64,000 bases of DNA from Xanthomonas theicola (GCF_014236795.1 NZ_CP049017.1:4599001-4663000); one strand, 5' to 3'; positions 9,407 to 18,718 are shown, counted from the stretch's first letter. Notes: generated from the sequence alone by a model not told the origin. A program made the numbers and translations.

Positions 9407-10270
9407 ATGAACGAGCCGTTGCGGGCAGCCGATCCGCGCTGCGGCGCCGCGCCGACCGTATCGCTGGCCGAATTCCTCGCGCGCCACCGGCGCCTGTTCG
9501 TGCTGACCGGCGCCGGCTGCAGCACCGATTCGGGCATTCCCGACTACCGCGACGCCACCGGCGAGTGGAAGCGCGCGCAGCCGGTGGCCTACCAGGCGTT
9601 CATGGGCGAACCGGCCACGCGGCAGCGCTACTGGGCGCGCAGCCTGGTCGGTTGGCCACGCTTCGGCCAGGCCCGGCCCAATGCCACGCATGCCGCGCTG
9701 GCGCAGCTGGAAGCGCGCGGCCAGGTCGAGCTGCTGCTGACCCAGAACGTGGACCGCCTGCACCAGGCCGCCGGCAGCAGCGCGGTGATCGACCTGCATG
9801 GGCGCCTGGACGCGGTGCGTTGCATGGGCTGCGAACGGCGCTTGCCGCGCGCGGACTTGCAGCAGCGCCTGCTGCAGCACAATCCGCGCTGGGCGACGCT
9901 GCAGGCCGGGCAGGCGCCCGACGGCGACGCCGACCTGGAGGACGCGGACTTCGCCACCTTCGCGGTGCCGGCATGCACCCAGTGCGGCGGCGTGCTCAAG
10001 CCGGATGTGGTGTTCTTCGGCGAGAGCGTGCCGCGCGAGCGGGTGGCCGCCGCGTTCGCGCACCTGCAGCGCGCCGATGCGATGCTGGTGGTCGGCTCGT
10101 CGCTGATGGTCTATTCCGGATTCCGCTTCGTGCAGGCCGCGGCCAGGGCGGGGTTGCCGATCGCCGCGGTCAACCTGGGCCGCACCCGCGGCGACGACCT
10201 GCTGAGCCTGAAGCTGGCCCAGCCCTGCGCGCAGGCGCTGCAGTTCCTGCTGGCGCCGGCCGCCGCATAG
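9407..10270 (+). CDS. Sir2-family NAD-dependent protein deacylase (sirtuin)
   Basis: A 287-residue cytoplasmic enzyme that removes acyl groups from lysines using NAD. All signature elements are visible. The NAD-binding motif GAGCSTDSGIPDYRD lies at about residues 35-49, TQNVDRLH at 112-119 and the catalytic His in DLHG near 131. Four zinc cysteines are at about 139, 142, 190 and 193 (RCMGC and ACTQCGG), followed by FFGE and GSS. I chose ATG 9407 because the family domain begins soon after; upstream in-frame sequence back to 9155 is Arg-rich and unlike the family. The length suits xanthomonad class II sirtuins. It stands alone, ending shortly before an Old Yellow Enzyme gene in the same direction. 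Confidence 0.9.
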   Translation: MNEPLRAADPRCGAAPTVSLAEFLARHRRLFVLTGAGCSTDSGIPDYRDATGEWKRAQPVAYQAFMGEPATRQRYWARSLVGWPRFGQARPNATHAALAQLEARGQVELLLTQNVDRLHQAAGSSAVIDLHGRLDAVRCMGCERRLPRADLQQRLLQHNPRWATLQAGQAPDGDADLEDADFATFAVPACTQCGGVLKPDVVFFGESVPRERVAAAFAHLQRADAMLVVGSSLMVYSGFRFVQAAARAGLPIAAVNLGRTRGDDLLSLKLAQPCAQALQFLLAPAAA

Positions 10271-10397
10271 ACCCGGCGCGGTATGCGTTGCGAATCCGGG
10301 CACGAACTGATCCATCCGCAGGGTTGATCGGCAACCGCGCCAGGAGTGCAATGGCGCCTTGTCCGCCTCGCGGCGGGCGTCCCCACGGAACCCCACC

Positions 10398-11495
10398 TTG
10401 AGCCGTCTCTTTTCGCCCCTTGCACTGGGGCCGCTGTGGTTGTCCAATCGCATCGTCATTGCGCCGATGTGCCAATACTCCGCCGTGCAGGGCCAGGCCA
10501 GTGACTGGCATAGCATTCATCTCGGCCAGCTGGCGCAGTCCGGCGCCGGCCTGCTGATCCTGGAAGCCACCGCGGTGGAACCGCGCGGGCGCATCAGCTA
10601 TGCCGACCTGGGCCTGTGGGACGACGCCACCGAAGCCGCGCTGCGCGGCATACTGGCCGTGGTGCGGCGCTGGTCGCCGATGCCGCTGGGGATCCAGCTC
10701 GGGCACGCCGGGCGCAAGGCGTCCACGCACAAGCCCTGGGACGGTGGCGGCGCGATCGCGCCGACGCAGCCGGACGGCTGGCAGACGCTGGCGCCGTCGG
10801 CACAGCCTTTCGCCGCCAACGGCGCGCCGCCGCGGGCACTGGACCTGGCCGGCATCGACGCCATCGTCGAGGCGTTCGTCGCGTCCGCGCGGCGCGCCGA
10901 GCGGCTGGGTTTCGAGCTGATCGAACTGCACGCCGCGCACGGCTATCTGCTGCACCAGTTCCTGTCGCCGCTGAGCAACCGGCGCGAGGACGACTATGGC
11001 GGCAGCCTGCACAACCGCATGCGCCTGCTGCTGCGCGTGCATGCGGCGGTGCGCGCGGGGGTGTCGGCGTCGGTCGCGGTGGGCGTGCGCATCTCCGCCA
11101 CCGACTGGGTCCAGGGCGGCTGGGACGTGGCGCAGAGCGTGGTGCTGGCGCAGGCGCTGCAGGCGCAGGGCTGCGACTACCTGCACGTGTCCAGCGGCGG
11201 CCTCGACCGCCGTCAGCAGATCCCGCTGGCGGCTGGCTACCAGGTACCGCATGCCGAGGCGATCCATCGTGAAGTGGGCATGCCGGTGATCGCGGTCGGA
11301 CTGATCACCGAACCGCAGCATGCCGAGGCGATCCTGGCCGGCGACCAGGCCGATGCGATCGCGCTGGCGCGCGGCATCCTCTACGATCCGCGCTGGCCGT
11401 GGCACGCCGCCGCGGCGCTGGGTGCCACGCTGAAACCGGCACCGCAGTACCTGCGTTGCGAGCCGCGTTCGGCGCGCGGCCTGTTCGCCGCGTGA
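10398..11495 (+). CDS. NADH:flavin oxidoreductase of the Old Yellow Enzyme family (YqjM/XenA type)
   Basis: About 365 residues forming an FMN-binding TIM barrel that reduces activated alkenes. Visible features are RLFSPLALGPLWLSNRIV at the N-terminus, the CQYS motif (thermophilic-like class Cys), the substrate-binding pair HAAHGYLLHQFLSPLSN, the loop REDDYGGS, and the C-terminal phosphate-binding region VGLIT ... ALARGILYDPRWP. No ATG fits: TTG at 10398 gives the family-like MSRLFSPL, and TTG at 10359 would add 13 residues. The physiological substrate is unknown; relatives act on quinones, nitro compounds and oxidised lipids. Confidence 0.9.
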   Translation: MSRLFSPLALGPLWLSNRIVIAPMCQYSAVQGQASDWHSIHLGQLAQSGAGLLILEATAVEPRGRISYADLGLWDDATEAALRGILAVVRRWSPMPLGIQLGHAGRKASTHKPWDGGGAIAPTQPDGWQTLAPSAQPFAANGAPPRALDLAGIDAIVEAFVASARRAERLGFELIELHAAHGYLLHQFLSPLSNRREDDYGGSLHNRMRLLLRVHAAVRAGVSASVAVGVRISATDWVQGGWDVAQSVVLAQALQAQGCDYLHVSSGGLDRRQQIPLAAGYQVPHAEAIHREVGMPVIAVGLITEPQHAEAILAGDQADAIALARGILYDPRWPWHAAAALGATLKPAPQYLRCEPRSARGLFAA

Positions 11496-11550
11496 GCGGT
11501 CCGCGCAGCGCCGCACGCAGCGTGGCTTCCAGCTTGCGCCGTCCAGGGAG

Positions 11551-11994
11551 TTGGCAATGAGCATCGGATTTCTCGGCCTGGGCACGATGGGCCAGCCGAT
11601 CGCGCACAACCTGCTGCGCTTGGAAGTTGAGTCTAAGCTGTGCCTGGCCAGCGCGATCGGCACCATGGCCGAAGCGTCGGCGCTGGTGCGCGGGCACGGC
11701 GTGGAGGCGGCCGATTTCCTGGGCATGCTCGGCAGCACCGTGTTCGCCGCACCGGCCTACCAGACCTACGGCGGCATGATCGCGCAGCAGCGCTACAGCC
11801 CGGCCGGCTTCAAGACCACGCTGGGGCTCAAGGACGTGCGCCTGGCGCTGAGCGCCGGCGAGACCCGCCAGGTGCCGATGCCGCTGGCGGCGGTGCTGCG
11901 CGACCAGTTCATCGACGCGATCGCGCACGGCGACGGCGAGCTGGACTGGTCGGCGCTGGCCAAGGTCGCCGCGCGCCGCGCCGGGCAGGCCTGA
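11551..11994 (+). pseudogene. Internally deleted 3-hydroxyisobutyrate-dehydrogenase-like gene
   Basis: The 147-residue frame begins with a beta-hydroxyacid dehydrogenase Rossmann start (MSIGFLGLGTMGQPIAHNLL). After LR it jumps to the C-terminal helical domain (SKLCLASAIGTMAEASALVR ... DFIDAIAHGDG-like tail). Family members are about 290 residues, so roughly 140 are missing, including most of the NAD domain and the substrate motif. The frame is kept across the junction near 11622. Without the rest of the dinucleotide fold it cannot be a functional dehydrogenase. A palindrome and an IS5-type element follow immediately. Confidence 0.85.
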
Positions 11995-12043
11995 GTGGGC
12001 CCCGGCGATGCCGGCACCCCGCGGGTCCCCGATGGACCCGCCA

Positions 12044-12101
12044 ATGCGGCAGGCGCCGAGGCGTGGCGCAGACTTGCGCGCCACGCTTGAGCTTGCCGCA
12101 T
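12044..12101. repeat. Long imperfect hairpin
   Basis: Two nested inverted repeats form one structure. The outer arms are ATGCGGCA and TGCCGCAT, the inner arms GCGTGGCGC and GCGCCACGC, with an 8-base loop. There is no T tract. It lies between the deleted dehydrogenase and the IS element and could act as a transcription barrier or a REP-like element. Confidence 0.5.
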
Positions 12102-12113
12102 GCTTCCCGCTAA

Positions 12114-12962
12114 GAACCTGTTCACGATCTTTCCCGGGTAGTGCAAACTCTGCGGACGCGAACAAAGACGTATCCGAGTGACATGAGCCGGGAGCGGTTC
12201 GAGCAGATCCGCCCCATTCTGGAGCAGGCGCGCAAGCGTACCAAGCCACGGACCGTGGATCTGTAGGACGTGTGGTGCGCGGTGCTGTACCTGCTGCGCA
12301 CCGGCTGTCAGTGGCCAGCGCTGCCCAGCGACTTCCCGAAGTGGCGCACCGTGCACTGCTACTTTGCCAAGTGGAGCGAACCAGACGATGAAGGAGTGAG
12401 CCTGCTGGAGCGGGCGCTCAAAAAATCAGGGTGGCGCGGCCCGCCAGGGACAGGGGCGCAACGCTTGCAGCACGTTCTTGATCGTGGACGCACAGAGCGT
12501 GAAGAACACGGACACGGCTGGCCAGAAGGGTTATGACGCGGGCAAGAAGGTCTCGGGGATCAAGCGTCGCATCGCCGTCGATACCCAAGGCCTGCCGCAT
12601 GCGGTCGCGGTGACGACGGCGGAAGTGACCGACCGCAAAGGCGCGCTCCAATCCCTGGATCGTTGCAAGCCGAACCTGGGACACGTGCAAAGCCTGTTGT
12701 GCGATAGCGTCTATACCGCAGAACCGTTCGCCGAAGGCGTACGAGAGATCCTGGGCAAGCAAGTCACGGTGCAGATCGCCAAACGCAGCGGACTGCACAC
12801 CTTCAAGGTCATGCCCAAGCGCTGGAGCGTCGAACGCAGCTTTGCGTGGCTGGAAAAGAACCGAAGGCTATGGAAGAACTGCGAGCGCAAGCTCAACACC
12901 AGCTTGCAGTTCATCCACCTGGCATGCCTGACACTACTACTCAAAAGATCGTGAACAGGTTC
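12114..12962 (+). mobile_element. IS5-family (IS427-like) insertion sequence, about 849 bp
   Basis: The ends are inverted copies of GAACCTGTTCACGATCTTT, at 12114 onward and, reversed, up to 12962. Each end abuts TAA (12111-12113 and 12963-12965), which looks like a 3-bp target duplication. The size and the DDE transposase fit the IS427 group. Intact ends and duplication suggest a fairly recent insertion, although the transposase frame is broken. Confidence 0.85.
12183..12954 (+). pseudogene. IS5-family DDE transposase with an amber codon and a frame transition
   Basis: The reading frame starts at ATG 12183 (MSRERFEQIRPILEQARKRT) and meets TAG at 12264-12266 between VDL and DVWCAVLYLLRTG, where I expect Tyr. 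It continues to LLERALKKSG and then changes frame at a run of six A (12421-12426) into QGRNACSTFLIVDAQSVKNT. The second part carries the catalytic Asp residues (IVDAQS, LLCDSVYT) and Glu (SVERSFAWLEKNRR). The A6 run may be a natural slippage site or an insertion of one A. Five A would put both parts in a single frame. Confidence 0.85.
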
Positions 12963-13031
12963 TAAGGTGCGGTGGCCTGCAGCGCACCACAGGAAGATGC
13001 CGTGTGCCCGAATTCGTTCGATCCCGGCGCC

Positions 13032-13440
13032 ATGATGCCCTTCCAGCCGCCGCGCGCCGTCGCGCGCGAAGCCGTGCTTGGCCCCTAGCATCCGGACCAT
13101 CCCGATCACCTGTTGTACGCGCAGATCCGCGAAGGCGTGCATGCGCTGGACGCCACCTGCGGGCGCGCGCTCGATGCGATCGGCGAGCGTATGGTCGCGC
13201 GGCTGCTGCCGTTGGCGAAGGAGTACGGGTTCGACCAGGTCGATCACGTGGTGCTGAGCCGCGAGCTGGGCGAGGTGGAGCACGGCGAGAACGTGTTCCG
13301 GGTACGCGGCGACCTGGACGACCCGGCGCACCTGCGCGCGCATCACCACGCACGAGGCGGTGGGCATGTCGGCGGCCGACTCGCTGGCACGGCTGGAAAA
13401 GGTCAACCGCCGCCTGGCGCTGCGCTTGCGCCCGGAGTGA
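13032..13440 (+). pseudogene. Remnant of a type IV secretion effector: XVIPCD domain
   Basis: The translation contains HPDHPDHLLYAQIREGVHAL, then LAKEYGFDQVDHVVLS, then GENVFRVRGDLDDPAHLRA. After a one-base shift near 13341 it reads ITTHEAVGMSAADSLARLEK and ends LRLRPE with TGA at 13438. This is the pattern I know from the XVIPCD, the conserved C-terminal recruitment domain of antibacterial effectors delivered by the Xanthomonadales X-T4SS. A TAG at 13086-13088 precedes HPDHPDH, and only about 18 residues precede that, so the toxic N-terminal domain is absent. The adjacent IS element sits where upstream sequence would be expected. Confidence 0.72.
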
Positions 13441-13472
13441 GCGGGGAAGGCGCCCGCCGGCACCCCGCATCG

Positions 13473-13498
13473 CAATCCCCAATCCCCAATCCCGGCTC
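13473..13498 (-). repeat. Tandem CCCAATC heptamers (xanthomonad interspersed repeat)
   Basis: Three head-to-tail copies of CCCAATC-type heptamers lie just upstream of purU. An inverted counterpart lies just after the gene at 14369-14388, so purU is bracketed by the same repeat in opposite orientation. Confidence 0.7.
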
Positions 13499-13517
13499 TT
13501 CCAATATCATTGGGCGG

Positions 13518-14369
13518 ATGCGCGCCGATCACATCCTGACCCTGTCCTGCCCGGACCGTACCGGCATCGTCTACCGCGTCAGCGGCCTGCTGTTCGAGCA
13601 CGGCTGCAACATCCTCGACGCACAGCAGTTCGGCGACGAGGAGAGCGGCCGCTTCTTCCTGCGTGTGCACTTCGACGCGCCCGCCGCCTGCACTGCCACG
13701 GCGTTGCAGGAGCATCTGGCGCCGCTCGTCGCCGACTACGCGATGGACTGGCAACTGCACGATGCGCGGCGCCGCGCGCGCCTGCTGGTGCTGGTCAGCA
13801 AGCAGGGCCATTGCCTCAACGACCTGCTGTTCCGCGCGCACAGCCGGCAACTGCGCGTGGACATCGCCGCGGTGGCGTCCAACCACGCCGATTTCGCCGC
13901 GTTGGCGCGCTCCTACGGCGTGCCGTTCCACCACCTGCCGGTCGGCGCCGCCAATCGCGCCGAGCAGGAAGCGCAGCTGCTGGCGCTGGTCGAGCGCGAG
14001 CGCATCGACCTGGTGGTGCTGGCGCGCTACATGCAGATCCTGTCGCCGGCGCTGTGCGCCGCGCTGGCCGGGCGCGCGATCAACATCCACCACAGCTTCC
14101 TACCCAGCTTCAAGGGCGCGCAGCCGTACCATCAGGCCCACGCCCGCGGGGTCAAGATCATCGGCGCCACCGCGCACTACGTCACCGGCGACCTCGACGA
14201 AGGCCCGATCATCGAACAGGACGTGGCCCGCGTGGACCATGCGATGACCCCGCGCGAGCTGGTGCGCCTGGGCAGCGACACCGAATCGCTGGTCCTGGCC
14301 CGCGCCGTGCGCCGCCACGTCGAGCATCGCATCCTGCTCAACGGGCATCGAACTGTCGTGTTTAGGTGA
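13518..14369 (+). CDS. purU: Formyltetrahydrofolate deformylase PurU
   Basis: This enzyme hydrolyses 10-formyl-tetrahydrofolate to formate and tetrahydrofolate, balancing one-carbon pools and feeding formate to purine synthesis. The 283 residues have an N-terminal ACT domain (ILTLSCPDRTGIVYRVSGLL, about residues 5-85) and a formyltransferase-like domain. In the latter, the Asn/His catalytic region reads AINIHHSFLPSFKGAQPYHQ and the Asp region TAHYVTGDLDEGPII. ATG 13518 matches the family start; a longer frame upstream belongs to the decayed effector. It is flanked by inverted heptamer repeats and appears monocistronic. Confidence 0.96.
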   Translation: MRADHILTLSCPDRTGIVYRVSGLLFEHGCNILDAQQFGDEESGRFFLRVHFDAPAACTATALQEHLAPLVADYAMDWQLHDARRRARLLVLVSKQGHCLNDLLFRAHSRQLRVDIAAVASNHADFAALARSYGVPFHHLPVGAANRAEQEAQLLALVERERIDLVVLARYMQILSPALCAALAGRAINIHHSFLPSFKGAQPYHQAHARGVKIIGATAHYVTGDLDEGPIIEQDVARVDHAMTPRELVRLGSDTESLVLARAVRRHVEHRILLNGHRTVVFR

Positions 14370-14388
14370 GTCCGGGATTGGGGATTGG
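14369..14388 (+). repeat. GGGATTG heptamer repeat, inverted partner of 13473-13498
   Basis: The sequence GAGTCCGGGATTGGGGATTG directly follows the purU stop. It is the reverse complement of the upstream repeat apart from one extra base and a shorter copy number. Confidence 0.7.
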
Positions 14389-14411
14389 CAACAGCGCGGG
14401 ACATCCGCAAG

Positions 14412-14470
14412 CCCATGGCGGTACCGGTCGCGGCTGATGGCCCGAGGCCACCCAGAGCCGCTCCTACAAA
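14412..14470 (-). repeat. REP-like interspersed repeat (TGTAGGAGCGGCTCTGGG type)
   Basis: Read on the minus strand this begins TGTAGGAGCGGCTCTGGGTG and runs through GGGCCATCAGCCGCGAC. A close copy in the opposite orientation lies at 57161-57225. The GTAGGAGCGG core recurs at 18747-18815 and 55915-55977. Confidence 0.65.
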
Positions 14471-14560
14471 GAACAGCACCTGGGTCGAAACTGTACCAGT
14501 CGCAGCATCGGCACATGGGGGCATCGGCGCTGCACCAGGCGCCCATGCCCGGGCAGTGCC

Positions 14561-14903
14561 GTTGCAAACCCCCCAATTCCGGCTCCCCCATCCCGGCCCT
14601 CCGCTGCCGCGCCGCCGCCGCGTCCCTCCATCGTCGCGTTGCGGCCGGCGTCCAGGGACTGCGCCGGATCGCGCATGCCGGTGGTACGGCACTGGGCGGT
14701 GGTGTGCCGCGGTTGACTCCGCCCGGCAGCTGCGCGCGCTTGGACAGGATCGCCGCCTCGGCCGGTGCCGGCGTGCGCATCTGCGCGAACTCCTCCGGCG
14801 GTCCGGCCAACTGCTTCGGGATCGGTTCGGCCGCATCCAGCGCAGCGACGGGAACGGCCAGGCGCAGGACGCAGACGGCGGAGACTCTCGACAGCTTCGG
14901 CAT
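14561..14903 (-). other. Possible 5' end of an unidentified small secreted protein, otherwise gene-free region
   Basis: Between purU and metE (14370-15149) I see no secure gene. The best candidate starts at ATG 14903 with AAGGAG eight bases upstream and reads MPKLSRVSAVCVLRLAVPVA, a signal-like segment, then EPIPKQLAGPPEEFAQMRTP. After PGGVNRG the residues become low-complexity and Arg/Pro-rich, and the frame stays open into repeats and the purU 3' end. It may be decayed. No family recognised. Confidence 0.25.
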
Positions 14904-15149
14904 GACGCGCGCTCCTTGACGTTGCGAAGAAGCGGACCGGCGCGGCCGGAGCATCGCGGCATCGCGGCATCGCGCAGCGACGGCGGCACGTCCGCCGGAC
15001 GCGGCGCCCACTCGCCGCGAAGATGCATGCCGGTTACAGCCAGGGCAGTTTGCGGGACAACGACGCAGTGCAGCAATGCGGTGGAACTGGGATGCCGCGC
15101 GCGGTTGCCGCGACGATGCCCGGCGTGCAGCACGCCGGGCATCGTCGGC

Positions 15150-17441
15150 TCACGCCGCTTGCGCCTGCTGCGCGCGCAGCTGCCGCGCCGCGGCCACCAT
15201 CGCGTCCAGCGCGCTACGCGTTTCCGGCCAGCCGCGGGTCTTCAACCCGCAATCCGGATTGACCCACAGTTGCTGCGGATCCAGCACCGCCCGCGCCTTG
15301 TCCAGTAGTTGCAGCATCTCCTGCGTGCCGGGTACGCGCGGCGAGTGGATGTCGTATACGCCCGGGCCGATCGCGTTCGGATAGCGGAAGCGCACGAACG
15401 CATCGAGCAGTTCCATCCGTGAGCGCGAGGTCTCGATCGAGATCACGTCCGCATCCATCGCCGCCACTGCCTCGATGATGTCGTTGAACTCCGAGTAGCA
15501 CATGTGGGTATGGATCTGGGTGGCGTCGCGCACCCCGGCCGCGGCGATGCGGAAGCACTGCACCGCCCAGTCCAGGTACGCCTGCCAGTCGGCGCGGCGC
15601 AGCGGCAGGCCCTCGCGGATCGCCGGCTCGTCGATCTGGATCACGCCGATGCCGGCCGCCTCCAGGTCGCGCACCTCGTCGCGCAGCGCCAGCGCGATCT
15701 GCCGACAGGTCTGCGCGCGTTCCTGGTCGTCGCGCACGAACGACCACTGCAGCACCGTCACCGGCCCGGTCAGCATGCCCTTCATCGGCTTATCGGTCAG
15801 CGACTGCGCGTACTGCGTCCAGCGCAGCGTCATCGGCGCCGGGCGCTGCACGTCGCCGAAGATGATCGGCGGCTTCACGCAGCGCGAGCCGTAGCTCTGC
15901 ACCCAGCCGTGCTTGGTGAAGGCGAAGCCGTCGAGCTGCTCGCCGAAGTACTCGACCATGTCGTTGCGCTCGAACTCGCCGTGCACCAGCACGTCCAGCC
16001 CGATCTGCTCCTGCGCGCGCACGCAGCGCTCGGTCTCCGCGGCCAGGAACGCGTCGTACTCGGCGTCGCCGAGCTTGCCTGCCTTGTGCTGCGCGCGCGC
16101 CTGCCGCACCTGCGCGGTCTGCGGGAACGAGCCGATCGTGGTGGTTGGATAGGCCGGCAGCCGCAGCGCCGCCTGTTGCGCCTCGCGGCGCTGCGGATAC
16201 GGCGACTGCCGGCGGCCTGCATCCTCGCCCAGCGCCGCCACCCGCCGCGCCACGTCGGGGCGATGCACGCGCGCGGACGCGCGCCGTGTCGCCAGCGCCT
16301 CGCGCGCCGCGTCCAGCTCGGCCTGCGCGTGCGGCAGTTCCTGCAGCGCATCGGCCAGCGTGCGCAGTTCCTGCAGCTTCTGTTTGGCGAAGGCCAGCCA
16401 TGCGTACAGCTCGCGGTCCAACGCCTTTTCCTGTTCCAGGTCCACCGGCACGTGCAGCAGCGAGCACGATGGCGCCAGCCACAGGCGTTCGCGGCCGACA
16501 TGCCCGGCCGCGTAGCGCGCCAGGGTCAGCGCGGTGTCCAGCGGCGTGCGCCACACGTTGCGGCCGTTGACCAGCCCGGCCGACAGCACGCGGTCGGCCG
16601 GCAACGCCTGCAGCACCGGGTCCAGCTGCGCCACGCCGCGCACCAGGTCCACGTGCAGGCCGTCGACCGGCAGCGCCGCCGCCAACTCCAGATTGTCGCC
16701 CAGTTCGCCGAAATACGTGGTCAGCAGCAGCTTCGGCCGCGGCGCCTGCGCCAGGAACGCGTAGGCGCGGCGGTAGGCGTCGCGCGCGGCGTCGTCCAGG
16801 TCCAGCACCAGCGCCGGCTCGTCGATCTGCACCCAACTGGCGCCGGCCGCGTCGAGCTGCTGCAGCAGCTCGGCGTAGACCGGCAGCAGGCCGTCCAACA
16901 GCGCCCAGCGATCGCTGCCGTCCACGGTCTTGGACAACAGCAGGAAGCTCACCGGCCCGATCAGCACCGGCCGCGTGGCGATGCCCAGCGCCTTGGCCTC
17001 CAGGAACTCGGCCAGCGGCTTGTCGCCGCGCAGGCGGAAATGCTGGCGCCGCGCCAGTTCCGGCACCAGGTAGTGGTAGTTGGTGTCGAACCACTTGGTC
17101 ATTTCCAGCGCGTGCAGGTCCAGGCCGTCCTCCTGCGTGCCGCGCGCCATCGCGAAGTAGCCGGCCAGCGGATCGGCATCGGCCAGTGCGCGGTAGCGCT
17201 GCGGGATCGCGTCGAACAGGAACGCGGTGTCGAGCATCGCGTCGTACAGGCTGAAGTCGTTGCTGGGCGGCAGGTCCACCCCGGCCTCGACCTGCAGTCG
17301 CCAGTGCCGCTGGCGCAGCTGGCGCGCCGTGTCTTGCAGGCTTGCGCCGTCGGTGTCGCGGCGCCAGTAGCTTTCCAGCGCACGCTTGAGCTCGCGCCGC
17401 GCACCGATGCGCGGGAAGCCCAGGTTGGTCACGATCGTCAT
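15150..17441 (-). CDS. metE: Cobalamin-independent methionine synthase MetE
   Basis: This cytoplasmic enzyme transfers a methyl group from 5-methyltetrahydropteroyl-triglutamate to homocysteine, the last step of methionine synthesis without B12. The 763 residues match the family length. The start [20 protein letters not shown] is the family N-terminus; an upstream in-frame start at 17600 would add an implausible Arg-rich tail. The C-terminal barrel holds the zinc ligands: His and Cys in [10 protein letters not shown], a Glu in ISIETSRS, and Cys in [11 protein letters not shown]. The homocysteine-binding IGSFPQT is near the middle. It is not linked to metR here. The roughly 400-base leader is long enough for regulation, but I found no recognised riboswitch or MetR box. 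Confidence 0.97.
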   Translation of the reverse strand: MTIVTNLGFPRIGARRELKRALESYWRRDTDGASLQDTARQLRQRHWRLQVEAGVDLPPSNDFSLYDAMLDTAFLFDAIPQRYRALADADPLAGYFAMARGTQEDGLDLHALEMTKWFDTNYHYLVPELARRQHFRLRGDKPLAEFLEAKALGIATRPVLIGPVSFLLLSKTVDGSDRWALLDGLLPVYAELLQQLDAAGASWVQIDEPALVLDLDDAARDAYRRAYAFLAQAPRPKLLLTTYFGELGDNLELAAALPVDGLHVDLVRGVAQLDPVLQALPADRVLSAGLVNGRNVWRTPLDTALTLARYAAGHVGRERLWLAPSCSLLHVPVDLEQEKALDRELYAWLAFAKQKLQELRTLADALQELPHAQAELDAAREALATRRASARVHRPDVARRVAALGEDAGRRQSPYPQRREAQQAALRLPAYPTTTIGSFPQTAQVRQARAQHKAGKLGDAEYDAFLAAETERCVRAQEQIGLDVLVHGEFERNDMVEYFGEQLDGFAFTKHGWVQSYGSRCVKPPIIFGDVQRPAPMTLRWTQYAQSLTDKPMKGMLTGPVTVLQWSFVRDDQERAQTCRQIALALRDEVRDLEAAGIGVIQIDEPAIREGLPLRRADWQAYLDWAVQCFRIAAAGVRDATQIHTHMCYSEFNDIIEAVAAMDADVISIETSRSRMELLDAFVRFRYPNAIGPGVYDIHSPRVPGTQEMLQLLDKARAVLDPQQLWVNPDCGLKTRGWPETRSALDAMVAAARQLRAQQAQAA

Positions 17442-17857
17442 TTGCGTTTCCTCATTGCGTTCAAGGGCATTGAGGAACGAAGGAACCGCGCACCGTCCGC
17501 CCGTTTGCACGGGACGCCCGCCACGCCAGCGACCTCCGCCCCCGCGGGCGAGCCGGCGCCGCGCGGGCAGGCGGAAGCACGCAGCGCGGCGCACGGCCAC
17601 GGCACGGCTTCCGGCCGCCTCCCCGCGGAAGCGCCAGGTCGAATCGGAAGACCACAGGTCCTCCGGCCGGGGCCGGTATTCGGGCTGATGGACGAGCGCA
17701 CCATGCCGGCTGCGCGCCTACTGTCCGCCGCTTCCCAGGCCGGCATGCGCCGGCCCAGTGCCATTGACGGAGGTCGTTTCCATTCACCGCTGCGGGGCAG
17801 CTCCGGAATGGGCCAGGCGCTTGCGGCGCCTGGCCTTCACCGGATTCCCGTTTAAGT
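17442..17857. other. Gene-free leader region upstream of metE
   Basis: No credible coding sequence is visible. The stretch is very GC-rich. Two short palindromes stand out: GGAAGACCACAGGTCCTCC near 17647 and a GCCGGCATGCGCCGGC-like repeat near 17740. The metE transcript probably starts here. Confidence 0.4.
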
Positions 17858-17885
17858 CCATCCCTTCATCCGAATGAAGCGATGG
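17858..17885. repeat. Hairpin CCATC-CTTCAT / ATGAAG-GATGG
   Basis: A compact inverted repeat has 11 paired bases, one opposed mismatch and a four-base CCGA loop. It lies between the metE leader and the IS debris. It has no T tract, so a terminator role is uncertain. Confidence 0.45.
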
Positions 17886-18083
17886 ATACCTTCGGCCAGC
17901 GCACGATAGGCCGGATGCGGCGGTGGGTCAAGCCCACAGATGGTGATCCCGCCCGCACGGGCAGCACTTTTGCTGAAAATGCAGGGGCGCTTCGCTGGAA
18001 GACCGCAGGAGCACGTCGCCGCCGCGTTTGTCCCGCGCCATGCCGGGTTGCCGGTGCGCGCGCAGACGGAACCGCCCCGGGAT

Positions 18084-18240
18084 ACTTGGAATCTCCAACT
18101 GTTGAGAGGATGGCGTCATGAGCAAGCAGGCAGTGACGTATTGCCCGGACGTGCGGGAGCGGGCAGTTGGGCTGGTGCTGGAGCATCAAGGCGAGCACAG
18201 TTCGCCGTGGGCGGCGCTCGCGTCGATTGTCGGGAAGATC
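18084..18240 (+). mobile_element. 5' fragment of an IS3-family element (orfA start)
   Basis: ATG 18118 opens [20 protein letters not shown], which continues through [17 protein letters not shown], typical of IS3-family OrfA. After about 38 residues the similarity stops and IS110 sequence begins. Only the left portion of the IS3 element is present. Confidence 0.7.
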
Positions 18241-18242
18241 GG

Positions 18243-18718
18243 GAGGCCGTGCGCGGCGAGTGGGTCGAGGGGATCGCGCTGCTGCCACAGCCTCTCCGTG
18301 ACGTGTCCCGACAGATCGCACAGGCGGGGGCGGCGTGTTCTCGCCTGCCCAAACTGCCCGGGCTTGGCCCGATCCTGCGCGCCACCCTGGCGGCTCGGCT
18401 TCCGGAGCTGGGCGCTGTGCATCCGCGCAAGATCGCCGCCCTGATCGGGCTGGCGCCGTTCAATCGCGCCAGCGGCCGCTGGCGCGGCCAACGCCGCATC
18501 CAGGGCGGGCGCGCCGACGTGCGCCAGGTGTTGTCCATGGCCACCTGGGCCTGGATCCGCGCCGGCTCCCCGCTGTCCCACACCTATGCGCGCCTCACCG
18601 CCGCAGGCAAGCCCGCCAAGGTCGCCATCGTCGCTGCATGCACAAATACCTGCGCTGGCTCAAGGCCATCGCACGCGATCAGGCTCCTTACGACTCTCCT
18701 GCGATCGCCTCTGCATGA
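18243..18718 (+). pseudogene. C-terminal half of an IS110-family transposase
   Basis: The frame carries the Transposase_20 region: [40 protein letters not shown] and DVRQVLSMATWAWIRAGSPL. The N-terminal DEDD catalytic half is missing. A one-base deletion near 18634 (GTCGCTGCATG against GTCGCGTGCATG in the other copy) shifts the last 30 residues. The sequence through TGACAGTTGACTCCCACA is nearly the same as 56645-57137, where a longer copy lies. Confidence 0.85.

Noticed and set aside
15504..17855. Very long open frame antisense to metE
   Set aside because: It is rich in Arg, Gln and His with no domain, as expected for the antisense strand of a GC-rich gene. The same applies to 34072-36381, 44090-46213 and 47306-49987.
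17442..17857. Possible cobalamin or SAH riboswitch upstream of metE
   Set aside because: CCCGTGCAAACGGG loosely recalls a cobalamin-riboswitch core, but the other conserved elements and the B12-box context are absent, and no SAH-type core was found.
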